Made by a program: the position numbers and the translations under genes
Assembly: GCA_905178155.1 (NCBI GenBank)
Contig: CAJINV010000005.1
Span: 6,249,207 to 6,313,206, forward strand
DNA: 64,000 bases
Origin: Amoebophrya sp. A120
Taxonomy: Eukaryota > Sar > Dinophyceae > Syndiniales > Amoebophryaceae
Reading direction: 5' to 3'
Shown here: positions 53,472-64,000 of the stretch, one piece after another
Numbering within the stretch: position 1 is the stretch's first letter
Layout of the letters: each line of letters opens with the position of its first letter
The notes under the pieces: generated by a model
What the model saw: only the letters and a program-made list of their open reading frames with translations
Told to the model about the DNA's origin: nothing
Database searches by the model: none

Positions 53472-56400
53472 CTACAGCAACAACCCCCGACGAATTCCCT
53501 GTGGGTGTCTAACCGAGCTGTTGATCGGCTGATGCTGCCCTGACGGGGGCACTGCTTGTGCTAGTTTCTGGTCACCGTTGTTTTCTACTTGCCCCGATGT
53601 TGAACTAGTACCGTTCATCATTTTCCCGTCCTGGGTCCTCGTCGCCCGCAGCTGCGGATTCAGCTCAAACGCACCGACCTGCAACAGCTTCGCCAAAGAA
53701 TCCCCTAAACTTAGCTTCACGAAGTTGTTGCCCCGACCGTAGTTCGCTTTTCGCATTCTCTTTGCGTGAAGATTGTTGTGGTCATAGTACGGGAAAGAAG
53801 AAGATCCCCACTCGTCGTGGTCATAGTCGTAATTGTCATCGCGAAAGCCGCCGTACCACCTGTCGCCCCGCTGCGTGTTAGTGTAGCGGTTTTCCCAACT
53901 GTCCGCGTGGTGGAAGTGCGGCCTTTCAGGCTCCCGACTCGGCGCCGTATAGATCAGCTTCCAATCGAATTTTTCCTCCTCGGGGTTGATGATGGTAACG
54001 TCTCCAGCAGCAAGATCTGCAGCTTCTTCATCCAATTTGGCAAGTTCTTCTGGAGAAGTAGATTTGTTCGCTGAAGATCCTTTTCTGCTTCCCCCGTCAG
54101 AAACTTGTATCCTTCCATACTGGAACATCACAGTGATCTCCCGACTCGCGGTCAAGAAGGAACTACCCTGCTTGTGTTGCCGCTGTTGTTGCGGAACCAA
54201 TTGCTGTCCACGACAAATCTCGCTCGGGCGCAGCAAGGGACTGGTGGTCGGACTGGGGCTTCTGCTGCGGAGGAAAGAAGTTGCGCCCGTAGCACTATCC
54301 CTGGAAGCACTTGCGGATAGAAAAGGTCGCTGGAGTTGCTGTTGCGGGGACGCTGTCGCTGTAATGGCAGGAGCACAACTTGTGGAGACCACGTGACTCG
54401 TGGAAGTTGGTTGCGGCCGAAAATCCTCCACGCTCGCCTTGGTCTTGAAGAACTGTGTTGTGAACTTCAGAGAATCTGTCGTCGTTGTATCCCCAGCCGC
54501 TTCAACATCATCTGCAGCGTCACTTGTTCCAGTCAAATTCAAATCGAAATCCTCCACGACAACGTGCCACCCGGTGGGGACATTGTGCTCGTAGAACCCA
54601 ATCATGATCTTGCTGCGCGTGAACATCAGACCGAGGCCTATCAAATGTAAAAATGTCTGGGTCTGGAAGGTTCTGAGACTTGTCGTGCATGTTTTGCATT
54701 GGCCATGATGTCTGTGATGCATGCCCTAGCATCACAGATTTTTTGAGGGCTTCGCGATGCCTATTCCGCATGACAAATTCCCTCTCCGCGTAGCAAAAAT
54801 TGCATTCCCTTTGCTGCTCATGCAATACAGATGTTTTTGGAATCCAAATTCAGCATCACAAGTTGCATTCTTTCAGACCCAGACATTTTTACATTTGATA
54901 AGGCCGGAACGTTTGCCATTCGCGAAGTTCCCGACGAACCACCTGAGGAAGATTTTTTTAAAGAAAGACTAAAAGTTTTTGATTTTGTTCTTGATTCTAG
55001 CATCAGAAAAACAATGCGTTGTTGCAGCACGATGGCACATCTTGCGACAAAGACTTCACCAGAGAAGAGGAAGATGACATCAATAGAACGCAGAGTTATT
55101 TTGCAGACATTGTCATAGTACCCTAGATCCCCCAAGCGCAGTCTCCCCTTCCCATGCGGCACGACCTCCTGAGCGGTCGCATAGGAGCCGTCATGCAGTC
55201 CTCCACCCGGATGACGCGGCGCACCAGCAGCAGCCGTTATTTTCCCAACGAAATCAAACTTGGAAGAGAAACTGCCTACACGGAGGTCAAAGTTCAAAAG
55301 CTTGTTTTGTTGTTGAGTACTACCCGCCGTCGCGTATGAAGATCCTTGCTCTGCTTTCTGAAACGATTTCTCATACTGCCCAATCAACTTGTACAACTCA
55401 TCGGGCGAGGTAAACGAGTCCACATTCGGCCACGAATTCCCCGTTTCCGTCCAGGACAAATTGTTGCTGCTGGCTGAAGCAGAACTTTGCCGGTACTGTT
55501 TTTCTTGGTTGAAGATAAGAAAGTCTTGGAGAATTTGCAGGAGATACGGTGATTTGGTGCTCGTTTCAAACCAGGTGGTTAGTTGCTGTACTGGTACTGG
55601 TTGCTGATGTTGCAACTCTTCCATCACAACATCGCAGACCGACTTCGGGGCACAAGATCTTGCCGTGTAGCAAGAGGCCGCAGCTTCGCTGGCCGGCGGC
55701 GTACCATATTGGGATCTAGTACTCGCGTCATCTTCTTCATACGACAGCTCGAAGGGGTGGTCATTTGCTTGTAGTTCATGAGAAACAGCTGCACCGGCTA
55801 CTGCTGCGAAGCCCAAATCCACATCGGGCAGACTGGATTTGCTTAAACTCACCGCCGCGGGTGGTAGGGAAAAAGGCGCGAGCAACGGACTTCTCGGGCA
55901 AGAGGAGGAGGGACCAGTAGCTGCTAGTCCAACTCTGGAGGCCGCGCCACGACTGGAAGAAGATGACTCGACAACATTTCGCTGACGTCCACCATTTTTC
56001 CGCTGTAAAAGACCGCTGAAGAAATTCGCAGACAACAAATTATGATGATCCACCCCGCTGTATGATCTATTGCCCGCGAAGGTCCTCGTCCCCCCTGTTG
56101 TTGTCGAAGCCAACCGCAAAGTTCGTACCAGCACTGGGAAGTCAATCATCGATAGCTTGATTAACTGGTCCGCGGATTCCGGTTTCTTCAAGCTAAAATA
56201 CAGGTAGGAATCGTTTTCTCTCTTCAAGTAGGGGAAGATCCGGTGCAAATCGGAAGTTTTGGACGCATTTTTCCACTGTTGCGGGGTCACCTGCCCGTAC
56301 GTTCTCCGCAAAAAAGCGAACCGGGCTGCGAGCTGCCACCAGAGCTGGGATTCAAAATCCTGGAATAGTATTGAAGAGTGGCGCCGTGGGGGATGAGAGG

Positions 56401-59400
56401 TCCGAGACATCATCTTCTTCACAGCGGGGTGTTCGTCTCCTGTTACACTAGTGGCCTCTTTCCCCGCGGTGGCTTGACGCTGCAGCTCGTCGGAGGAAGT
56501 CGCAGTTGTAGCGAGCATCTCCGCGAGCTCTTTCCAAGGTTGCGGCTTCAGAGAATTATGTAGTCCTTGTTGCTGCCCGGATGTTGTTGAAAAATACTTC
56601 TGCTGAAACAGCGTGTTGGAGGAAAATTTGTACGCTTCGTCCAGCTTGAAAAGTTTTTCCAGCCGGTTCGCATTGAACCTTGTCTGGTGCCCGTGGTCGC
56701 CATCTTGTTCTCCTCCATCACCATGATCGAGAATCCCTTGCCATAATCTTTCTATCTTCTCTGCCTCTGCGTCCAGCCACTCCTGCGTCATCTCTGCTAC
56801 AGTGGGGATCTTGGAGAATACTGCCGCTTTATTGCTCTTCCCTTCAGATGGAAACAGCCAGTGGGAGGAGGAAAAATAACCGTCTTCTTGCTCTTCTCTC
56901 TCTTTGTTCCCATCACGCGGTAGTTCTGGCGTAGAAGCCCGGTCTGGTTGTTCTGAAGATTGCACACTTTGATCCGCCAATAGAGAACTTGCGTCACCCG
57001 TGCCGAGCAAAGTGCTTCGGCTCCGCGACAGATCTTCCAGGAACAACGCCTCCGATTGTTCCCTGGCGTAAAAATACTCCTCCACCGAACACATTTCCTC
57101 CTTCTTCTTCGTAGAAAAAAACCCGCTCGGGTGCGACACGGCCATCCCCTGGAAGTCGTGGTCTGACGAGAGCCTCGGCTCCAGGCTGAGAAACTTCGGG
57201 TTTCGGGAAGAGCTCTTTTCTTCAAAAGAGGAGCTAACGGAGGACGTCGCTGGGGTGCGCTATGCATTGCAAAAGCATCGTACTTACTAGTATGACTTGC
57301 ATCACAAATTTGTTCCACCTGGCAAATGGAGTTTGTCATGCTGAATTACCTAAGTCAGCTCGTGCAAAAATACTGGCTTTCATACGAGTGCGATACTTTT
57401 GCAGTGCATATGCGCCACGTTTTCACGATAACCTCGTTCGACGGAGCGGAGAGCAGATTTAGAGGGATTTGTTGTTCTTGTTCCTTTTCGACGGCGGGTT
57501 TTTGAAGAGAATTCAAAGCAGAATAATGCAGCTGTTCTTCTCGCGGAAAAAGGTTGCTCATCCACGTCTTTTGCGCGAAAGCATGGTCCTCTTCCGCAGG
57601 TCTTATTTCTGCGAAGTCAACAACATCCGTCGCTTGCAGTTCTTCCACCATACCTCGCGTCAGATCCGCAACAGAAACTCCGATTTGCCCGAGAAATTTC
57701 TGCAGTTCCCGCACCCCAATCTCCGCAACGTGTTTCAAAGCGTTCACCTCCATTTCTTCGGCGGATAAAAAAGATGCCGTCGAGGACAACTTTTGGTCCT
57801 TGTCATCTTCTGCTGGTAGAAGATCTTCACTTCCTGCGAGGACCTCTGGCTGTGGAGCTACAACTGCGTTGGAGACTCTAGCATCTGAAGTGGCGGGACT
57901 CGATCTCGAAGCACTTGTGGGATCCGGGTCACCCCCCTTGATATTATAATCTCCCGACGAAACTATCGGGGGCGATGTGTCTTCTGGTGGTTCTCGTTCC
58001 TCTTGAAGAAGCTGGAGCTGCCCGGCGGTGGTCGGGGGAAATAGTTGCGTGGCTGGGCCTGGCGTCGCCGCCCCTGCTGGTGCGCCAGCAGCATTTGCAC
58101 CAGCAGCAGTCGTAGAAGTTGCATCACCACCAGCTGCTGCATCACTACCAGAAAGCACTTGTTCCACTTCGTCGCTCTGCAGCCTTGATCTCGTTCTTTC
58201 GCTAAAGGAACTAGTCCCTCTGCTGGCCCTTGGTGTGGAATCCAAAGAGGCCGAAATAGATGAACCCCAGAAATCCTCATTGCCTAGCATTGGTTCATCG
58301 TTATTTTTGGGTGTTGCACTCATCTCCCTAGCTGCATCTGGAAGATTGCACTGAAATGTCACGTTGTTGCTGGAGTTTTGCAGAGAGTTAGTTGCGGATC
58401 TTTCCTCGATGTTGCCCAGAAATGTTGGCAAGAGACCAGTACCCCCTGCTGCGCCACTGGCGAGTTCCTGCATCGCGTTAATGCTGCCTTGCCGAGAGAT
58501 TTCGAATTCACTTCCCGCTCCGTTGCGAGTCGTGTCACCCCCGCAGCTCGTACTTCTGGTGAAAGGTTCGGAAGCAGGTGCCGCTTGTCCTCCGTACAGG
58601 TTTCCACCGGATGATACCGTTTTTACGAGAGAACCGCCAAACTTTCTCGGAATAAGTGTTGCGCTCTGAGACGGGGTTCCGGGGCGTGTACTACCCGCTC
58701 CAGGGAACACCCCGTCGCCGATCTTCGGCGTGGTGTGCGCCAGAGTGTTCGGCGCTTCCGTCGACCGGGAGCTGCTCACGTTGCTGGACGGAAGCTGATT
58801 ACCGTAGTTCTCGAAGGTGTAGTAGTGCTGGTGTTCTCCGCCTAAAGAAGTGCTGCGGCGCGAGGAAATTTTTTTACCGGGTAGTTGAGAGGCTGACGAA
58901 AACGGATCTTGTTCTTCGATGCGAGCTTGTTCCTCGGCATTGTCAACATTGTCTGCAGGTGCAGTAATTCTAGTCCCCGTGCCTGCCGTAGAAGCATCCT
59001 CGTCTACAACTTTCGGTGGCACTACACACGGAAATCGTTGCTCTTCTACCACAGTGGCAGAAGTCACGTTCTTGTCTTTAACTTTTTCCCAGGTCGACGA
59101 GTCAAAACCTAGCGGCGATTGCTTCCCGGCCTTTGTACTCATCGTTCCCTGCTGGTGCTCCGCTTCCGATGCAGCGGACGAAGCAGGTGCTAATCCGAGA
59201 TTCTTTCCGCTACCTTCCGAAATCATGCTTGCGTCGCGCGAAAATGTTCTTGAGACCTGTTCTTGACTTTGTAGTTCAATATCGAAAGGTATCAAATCTG
59301 AGTTTATCGTTCCCGCAGAGATTTCGTCCGAGCTCTTGTAATTATCGTCGGAAGAGAGGCCCCGCATCGCAATTTTCAATTCCATGTTGTCTACTCCAGG

Positions 59401-60927
59401 ACGTTGCTCATCTTCAATTCCGATGTGAGCCACAGCGGCGCTAGGTCCAGCACGGCCTGCTTGTTGTGCTGCAGCTTCTTTCATGTTGTTTCCGAGTTCT
59501 TGGACCGTCTGTTCATGCAAGACTGTCGCTTGTAGTTCTTGGCTCTGTCCGTGCAGTGTGTGATCAACAGCGGCCACCTCCGACATGGGAGATCTGCTCT
59601 GGTGTAGTTGCGCAAGCCCGGCATGATCTGGAAAAATCTCGTCTCGCTTCGGCGTCGAGGCGAAGCTAGGAATCATTTCTACGTCCTGCAAACATGAGGC
59701 AAAGTCCTTTTGCAGCCCAGCACGACCCGTAGAAGAAGGCAAACACGACTCTGATGACCTGCCCAAAGTATGTTGCTGTTGCCCCGGGTTCTGGTGCTGA
59801 TGATGCCCCTGCAGCCCTGGCGGTCCTGTGCTGCCAACACCAGAGGTCAAGAACATCATCTCTGTGTCGCGTGACGTAGACGATGCTGCATCAATCGTTC
59901 CTGAGGTGGACGAAAGAAACCTCACTCTACTTCGCGCATGCAGCGGTCTATGGGTGGAAAGTTTTTTCTTCTTCTCGTTCAAGGGCTGGTGACTGGTAGG
60001 AGACACGGCCAATGACCGCCACGAAGTCCTCGCCGACTCTGCTTCGGAACCGGAACTAGAAATAAGCTGCGCGTGGTTCAACATCTCGTGGTCATTTTCA
60101 CCATCCTCATCGGCGATTTTCAACTCCGCCAGCCTTCTTAGCACCTCATTGTGAAAATCGCGAAAATTATTGTGCTGCGAGGATGAGGGCGGTTGCTGCT
60201 GTAGTAGTGCACTAGTACTGCTAGCAGTTGACCCGGGTGGAAGTAGAGCCCCCCGCGCTCCTGGTGCATGACCAGCAGATGTTGTTGAAGAAGTAATGCC
60301 ATTACCAGGAGCTTGCTCATGTTTCATATTGGCCCCAGAACTTGTCAGAAGCCGCAGGGTAGAAGTGGCTGTAGTGCCGTCTCCACTCGCATGCAGCTCT
60401 GGAGCACCATCTACGTCGCTCGCATGATCGACGTCGTTGTCCAGAGGCCCTTTCAACATTGGACTACTCAGTAACTTCCGCTGACGCTGCTGCTGCTTCG
60501 GTGGCTTTTGTGCGAGCAGACATAACTTGCTCGGAAAATTTAGCGTGGACACTAGTGTCCCCCTCGTGCTGGGCCCATCTGCGGCCGATGTCGTGGCCTC
60601 CGGGCAAGACACAGCGCCGTCGTTGAAGAAGATGTTGCTCGGGGCCTCTTGGTGCACCGCCTGGTCATCTCCGAAAGAAGCGGTAGAAAGGCCTTGATGC
60701 TCAATCGCTGATGATTCCGCGGCAGTAGACGACGTCCCCTCATGCCGTTGCCTCCCATGTTGTTCCTGATTTGTCCTCTTATCTGCACCTCCAAAACCGA
60801 GGGAGAACTCCACAAACCGCCCCGCCGGGGCGAAGAAACACAAGAGCGGCCACGAAAACCTGTAGTGCAAGTTGAAGCTGCGGCTCGAGGGGGTTGTGGT
60901 GGTCCCTTTTGCTTTTGTAGTGTGCAT
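53472..60927 (-). CDS. 2284-residue low-complexity protein with MORN-type motifs
   Basis: The first ATG in the long frame is at 60927; the frame is open without ATG to about 61032, so the start could differ. Exons are 60927-57411, 57255-55122, 54942-54901 (42 nt) and 54633-53472; sum 6855 nt. The first 30 residues include a hydrophobic stretch (FSWPLLCFFAPAGRF), possibly an anchor. The first 1150 residues are Ser/Gly/Gln/Glu-rich and disordered-looking. The second exon has ordered segments (TQEWLDAEAEKIERLWQGIL, FESQLWWQLAARFAFLRRTY). Around residues 1860-1925, GLHDGSYATAQEVVPHGKG and WFVGNFANGKRSGLGLMF fit the MORN pattern (GxWxNGKRxGxG), which typically binds membranes or scaffolds. Intron 54943-55121 is GT-AG; two others are introners. 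The 3.5-kb first exon has no introner. Confidence 0.75.
54639..54900. mobile_element. Introner, family B
   Basis: TSD AGGCC, exact. It splits the MORN motif GKRSGL/GLMFT; a 42-nt exon separates it from a GT-AG intron. Confidence 0.92.
57261..57410. mobile_element. Introner, family A
   Basis: TSD TGCGC, exact. Removal joins VKTWR/TPATS. Confidence 0.92.
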
Positions 60928-61032
60928 TGTTATCGTAAAACAAGCACAGGGTCCAGTTTGTCGACACTGTAGCGGTGGTCCAGCTCCTATTTGTTGCAGT
61001 GCGTGCAGTGCCGATGGAGTTGTTGTGTGCAA

Positions 61033-61499
61033 AAAAACTTCTCTGATGCGGCGATGAAGAACTTAGCTGGTGGTCGCTTTGCTCTCGTCTTGTGGTGCTG
61101 ACAATTCTATTCCCCGATCGCAGAAGCGTTGGCGTTGTTGCTGCACCATATGAATTCACTTCTAGTTCTGAGCATCAGATTATTTCACGCGAGACGAAAA
61201 AAGGAAGATAAAGTCGTAAGTATTTACAAGCAAGCCTGAGCGTCTACACAAGATCTTCACGTTCAAAACTACCAGATTAATTAACGTTCAGGGTCTGTGC
61301 AGAAGGGTTTTCGTGTCGGTTTGCATTATAGACATTCATAACATAAGTGAGCAACGGCTCAGAAGTCGCGCAAGGTTCATACAACGACATGTGGAACCAA
61401 GAACCAAGCGGAACACACTACTTACCAGGCCCGCCCGCTGTAATCAGACAGAGCAAACAGCCCCGCCGGCGTCAAATTCAAAATCATACTAGGTGCGTG
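61033..61499. other. Upstream flank of the MORN gene
   Basis: No gene supported. A second open frame overlaps 61159-60779 but lacks an ATG and ends inside the MORN exon. Confidence 0.45.
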
Positions 61500-62690
61500 T
61501 GGGCCCATCTCTGCCCAGAGCAAACAAGAGAGAGAAAAGGTGCTCGCTGCCGGCAGAATGCGGCAGGCCCCAGCAGGGACGAAGACAGAAGCGGCGGGCG
61601 CCACGGCCGGTCGGCTAGAACCTGAAACACACGGGAGCCGCCCTCAACCCGCCGGCGCGTACGAGATGAACGAATGCGCACCCCCGGAGGGGCCGCGCCC
61701 GGCCCGGGCGGGGCGCGCGCAACGGGCCGGCCGGCGGGGGGGCAGCCATAGGATATTGCGGGCCACGCGGCCCGCCCGGCTCACAAACTTCCGCGGGCCC
61801 AGCCGCGCGCCCGCCGCCGGCCGGCCCGGCGTGCACAGTCAGCCAGCGGCCCGAGGGAGAGGCCAAGCGGGCGCAACGAAATTAATAACAACCGCTGCCC
61901 GGCGACCCGGCGCGCGCCGCGGAGGCGCTAGCGGGTGAACGCATGCAGCCAACGAGGGGGGGGGACGAGGCAGGGCCGGCGACAGACATGCATTCTCTGC
62001 AACACTCACTGCCAGCATCGCTCGCAACATTTGAATCGCGGCACTCAGCCAGCAGCCCTTTTCGTTCGGATTGTCGGGCCCCCCAGTTTCCCGCATGACC
62101 CGCTCGCAATCAAAACCACCCAGCAAAGGCGGCGGGCGGGTTTACTATCTAGGGCGGCGGCACGTTCTCCCGCGAGCGCCCCCTCGGAATTATCATGCTG
62201 GCCGACCAACGGGCGCGCGAGGCCACTCATCGGCCACATTGTGGCGCGACCGCCTCCCGCCTGCGCCCCTTTTTGAACCCGCAAGGAGGCCCGCCGGCGC
62301 AGGGCGCAGGCGGCGCGCGCCAGGAACTGCGCGACGGGAGGGAGGCCGGCCAGACGCGGCCCGCGCGCCACTCTCCGACGCGCCGGAGCGGGCCCGGCGG
62401 CCCCCTCTGTCTTCCATAGTTAGAAAAGCACCGGCGGGCGCCAATGTCTTTCTGTGCGCCGGGCGGGTCGCACGCCCCCGGGCGGCCTCTGAATGTTCGC
62501 GGCGGATCCAGCCCTGCTCGACGCAGCACCCGGCGCCGCCGCCCGTTGCTTGCACCGCGCGAAGCTCCCAGGGGCGCACTTCTACGGAAAAGCGCGCGCG
62601 CCCTTTGGCCGACAGCGCCGGGGCGAGCTTAGTGGTGGCCCTGCAGAGGCATGTGCTTATGAGTAGCTATCTGCGGGTAATGTTCCTGAA
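61500..62690. other. GC-rich island 2, no gene supported
   Basis: About 1.2 kb of very GC-rich DNA (for example GGGGCCGCGCCCGGCCCGGG). Open frames exist on both strands, the longest at 62071-62778 on the plus strand, all Arg/Ala/Pro/Gly-rich and without domains. The transition back to normal composition is near 62690. No introner inside. Confidence 0.6.
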
Positions 62691-63268
62691 GCAGATTGGG
62701 CGCTGCGCCGTTGGCCAAGTTCCTAACTCGGACAAAACGCCTCTGGTACTAGTGGAAGAACACTTCAAACCGCACTAGCAGCTGTTCTTTTACATCCACA
62801 GCTGTTCTTTCGCAAGTCGTCTTCTACAACTCGACTTCTATCTTCTCAGATGGAGATGAATCCAATTTATTATTACTCGCTTGCGTTTTTTTCTTTTCAA
62901 AAAATCGTTAACGTCATCTTCGTCAGACTAACGCTACTATATTCAAAACATCAAGCAAAGGGAAGCTAAATTCTCAGACCTATTTCTATTTTCAGTAGCG
63001 TAAATTGGAGGGATTGCCTTTCTTCTAATTCCAGATCGAATGAGAGAGCAGTTGTACTGAGAGGTAGATAAGAATATTCGCTGCATTTCGCAAAAAAAAA
63101 GTTCACGAAGATACTTGGAGGACAAGCATGCTTCAAAAGATTTACTTCAGGTTCAGGAACATCAGCGCCATACAAAAATACATGCGAGAATGCGCTGCAG
63201 GGCATGATCATAATTCGAAATCTTCATAACGTCAAAGTCAAAGGTAACGAACAACGAGCTCCGGCTTT
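62691..63268. other. Intergenic, 3' flank of the last gene
   Basis: About 580 bp, AT-rich after the GC island. Nothing recognised. Confidence 0.5.
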
Positions 63269-64000
63269 TTACAAATGAGAGACCCGACCCTCCTGCATCG
63301 CGGAACCAATGACGGTTTGCACCGCGGTAGCTGCAGAAGAACCCAAGTGGTCTGATGTACTACCCCCGCTCGTTCCTGTGGGCGCCAGCCATTCGCGGCG
63401 GACGGGCCGCTCAACTGCTGTGGCAATTGAGTCTGCGCCCTCTCCTTCAGCTGTATTCGACGAGATGAAGTTGTCAACACCTGTTGCTCCTTCTTGCACA
63501 GTAGTTTGACTTACTTGCATTGCATCCTCGCCTGACGTCGCTGCCATGTTTCTTCCTTCTAGTCCTGATGAGGAGAACTCGCCTTGATTTTCTACTCCTG
63601 TATTCTCCCCTGTAAAAATTGGCGGGCTCGGCACGGGATCATCACCAGCCCCACCAACACCCCCGGGGATAGGTGGCTGGATTGCTGTTGGCTGTAGCGA
63701 CGCAGCTGGCGAAGCAGTAGTAGAAACACCTGTCGGCTGCAAAATTGGGCGGGTCGTGCGTGTGGGTGGGAGCGGGGCGACAGCGAGGTGGTGGGGAGTT
63801 GTGGTACTAGGTGGCAAGAACGTTGTTCCGGCAACGGCCATTCTAGTATTTGTAGTTCCGCGGACCATTGGCCGCTGCTGCGTGAAACGGGAGGTCATCT
63901 GCTGGGGTTGTGCGTAAGGCGGGGCAAACCGCGGCGGCAGCTGGTGGTTCTGGGACGAGAGATAAGTCGCAGCGCCCACGTACTGTTGCTGCCTCGCATT
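63269..64000 (-). CDS. P/Q/T/G-rich protein, C-terminal part (5' end outside window)
   Basis: An uninterrupted frame of more than 240 codons runs from the right edge to a stop at 63269. The sequence is rich in Pro, Gln, Thr, Ser and Gly (PPRFAPPYAQPQQ, then PPIPGGVGGAGDDPVPSPP), and becomes acidic and Ser/Thr-rich towards the end (SSNTAEGEGADS). It ends with AVQTVIGSAMQEGRVSHL. No domain or membrane span is seen, and no introner in the visible part. Function unknown; a disordered tail of a larger protein is likely. Confidence 0.65.
   Translation of the reverse strand, partial: NARQQQYVGAATYLSSQNHQLPPRFAPPYAQPQQMTSRFTQQRPMVRGTTNTRMAVAGTTFLPPSTTTPHHLAVAPLPPTRTTRPILQPTGVSTTASPAASLQPTAIQPPIPGGVGGAGDDPVPSPPIFTGENTGVENQGEFSSSGLEGRNMAATSGEDAMQVSQTTVQEGATGVDNFISSNTAEGEGADSIATAVERPVRREWLAPTGTSGGSTSDHLGSSAATAVQTVIGSAMQEGRVSHL

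Noticed and set aside
62071-62778. 235-codon plus-strand frame in GC island 2
   Set aside because: Same reason; it also runs against the direction of every other gene and has no recognisable domain.
1-64000. tRNA, rRNA or spliced-leader RNA genes
   Set aside because: I looked for T-loop-like GGTTCGA words and for the dinoflagellate spliced-leader sequence on both strands and found none that fold or match convincingly.

Overview
The window looks like nuclear DNA of a syndinian dinoflagellate close to Amoebophrya. This assignment is an inference. It rests on a unidirectional cluster (every supported gene is on the minus strand), compact intergenic spaces, strongly diverged proteins, and many repeated transposon-like introns without GT-AG ends. 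Repeated non-canonical introns (introner elements) are published for Amoebophrya strains; no bacterial or viral gene organisation is visible.

Layout, left to right: an unknown gene cut by the left edge (to 5042); an unknown Ser/Gly-rich gene (5269-7027); a syntaxin-type Qa-SNARE (7229-8877); an unknown 296-residue protein (9939-11631); a GC-rich island (about 12.0-13.25 kb); an alpha-kleisin (RAD21/REC8-like cohesin subunit, 13681-21166); a Q/N/G-rich protein (22401-24583); an unknown 522-residue protein (24762-27077); an unknown gene (about 28208-29936); a SUV3-type RNA helicase (30242-34296); an ankyrin-repeat protein (35249-42810) whose 2.34 kb intron holds two repeat arrays; a PP2C/PPM phosphatase (43460-47885); an SDS22-like leucine-rich-repeat protein (49156-51356); a low-GC unknown gene (about 51.8-53.1 kb); a MORN-motif giant protein (53472-60927); a second GC-rich island (about 61.5-62.7 kb); and the 3' part of a P/Q/T-rich gene running off the right edge.

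The dominant feature is a population of 57 introners in nine TIR families plus one subfamily (A, B, C with subfamily C2, D to I). They sum to about 12.8 kb, one fifth of the window, and all lie inside protein genes. Families have unrelated terminal inverted repeats but obey one rule: the element starts TAT and ends ATA (or a one-step variant), and is flanked by a 5-bp target-site duplication (42 of 57 exact, the others mostly one mismatch). Deleting the element plus one duplication copy restores the reading frame each time. Complete genes then come out as exact multiples of three: PP2C 1827 nt after removing 11 elements, SUV3 3609 nt, syntaxin 1473 nt, the 9939-11631 gene 891 nt. Ordinary GT-AG introns without TIRs coexist in the same genes.

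The genes do not form one pathway. They are housekeeping and regulatory functions (membrane fusion, cohesin, RNA decay, phosphatase and phosphatase-regulator-like, scaffolds) in one transcriptional direction. All gene models were assembled by eye; junctions marked unresolved need RNA evidence.
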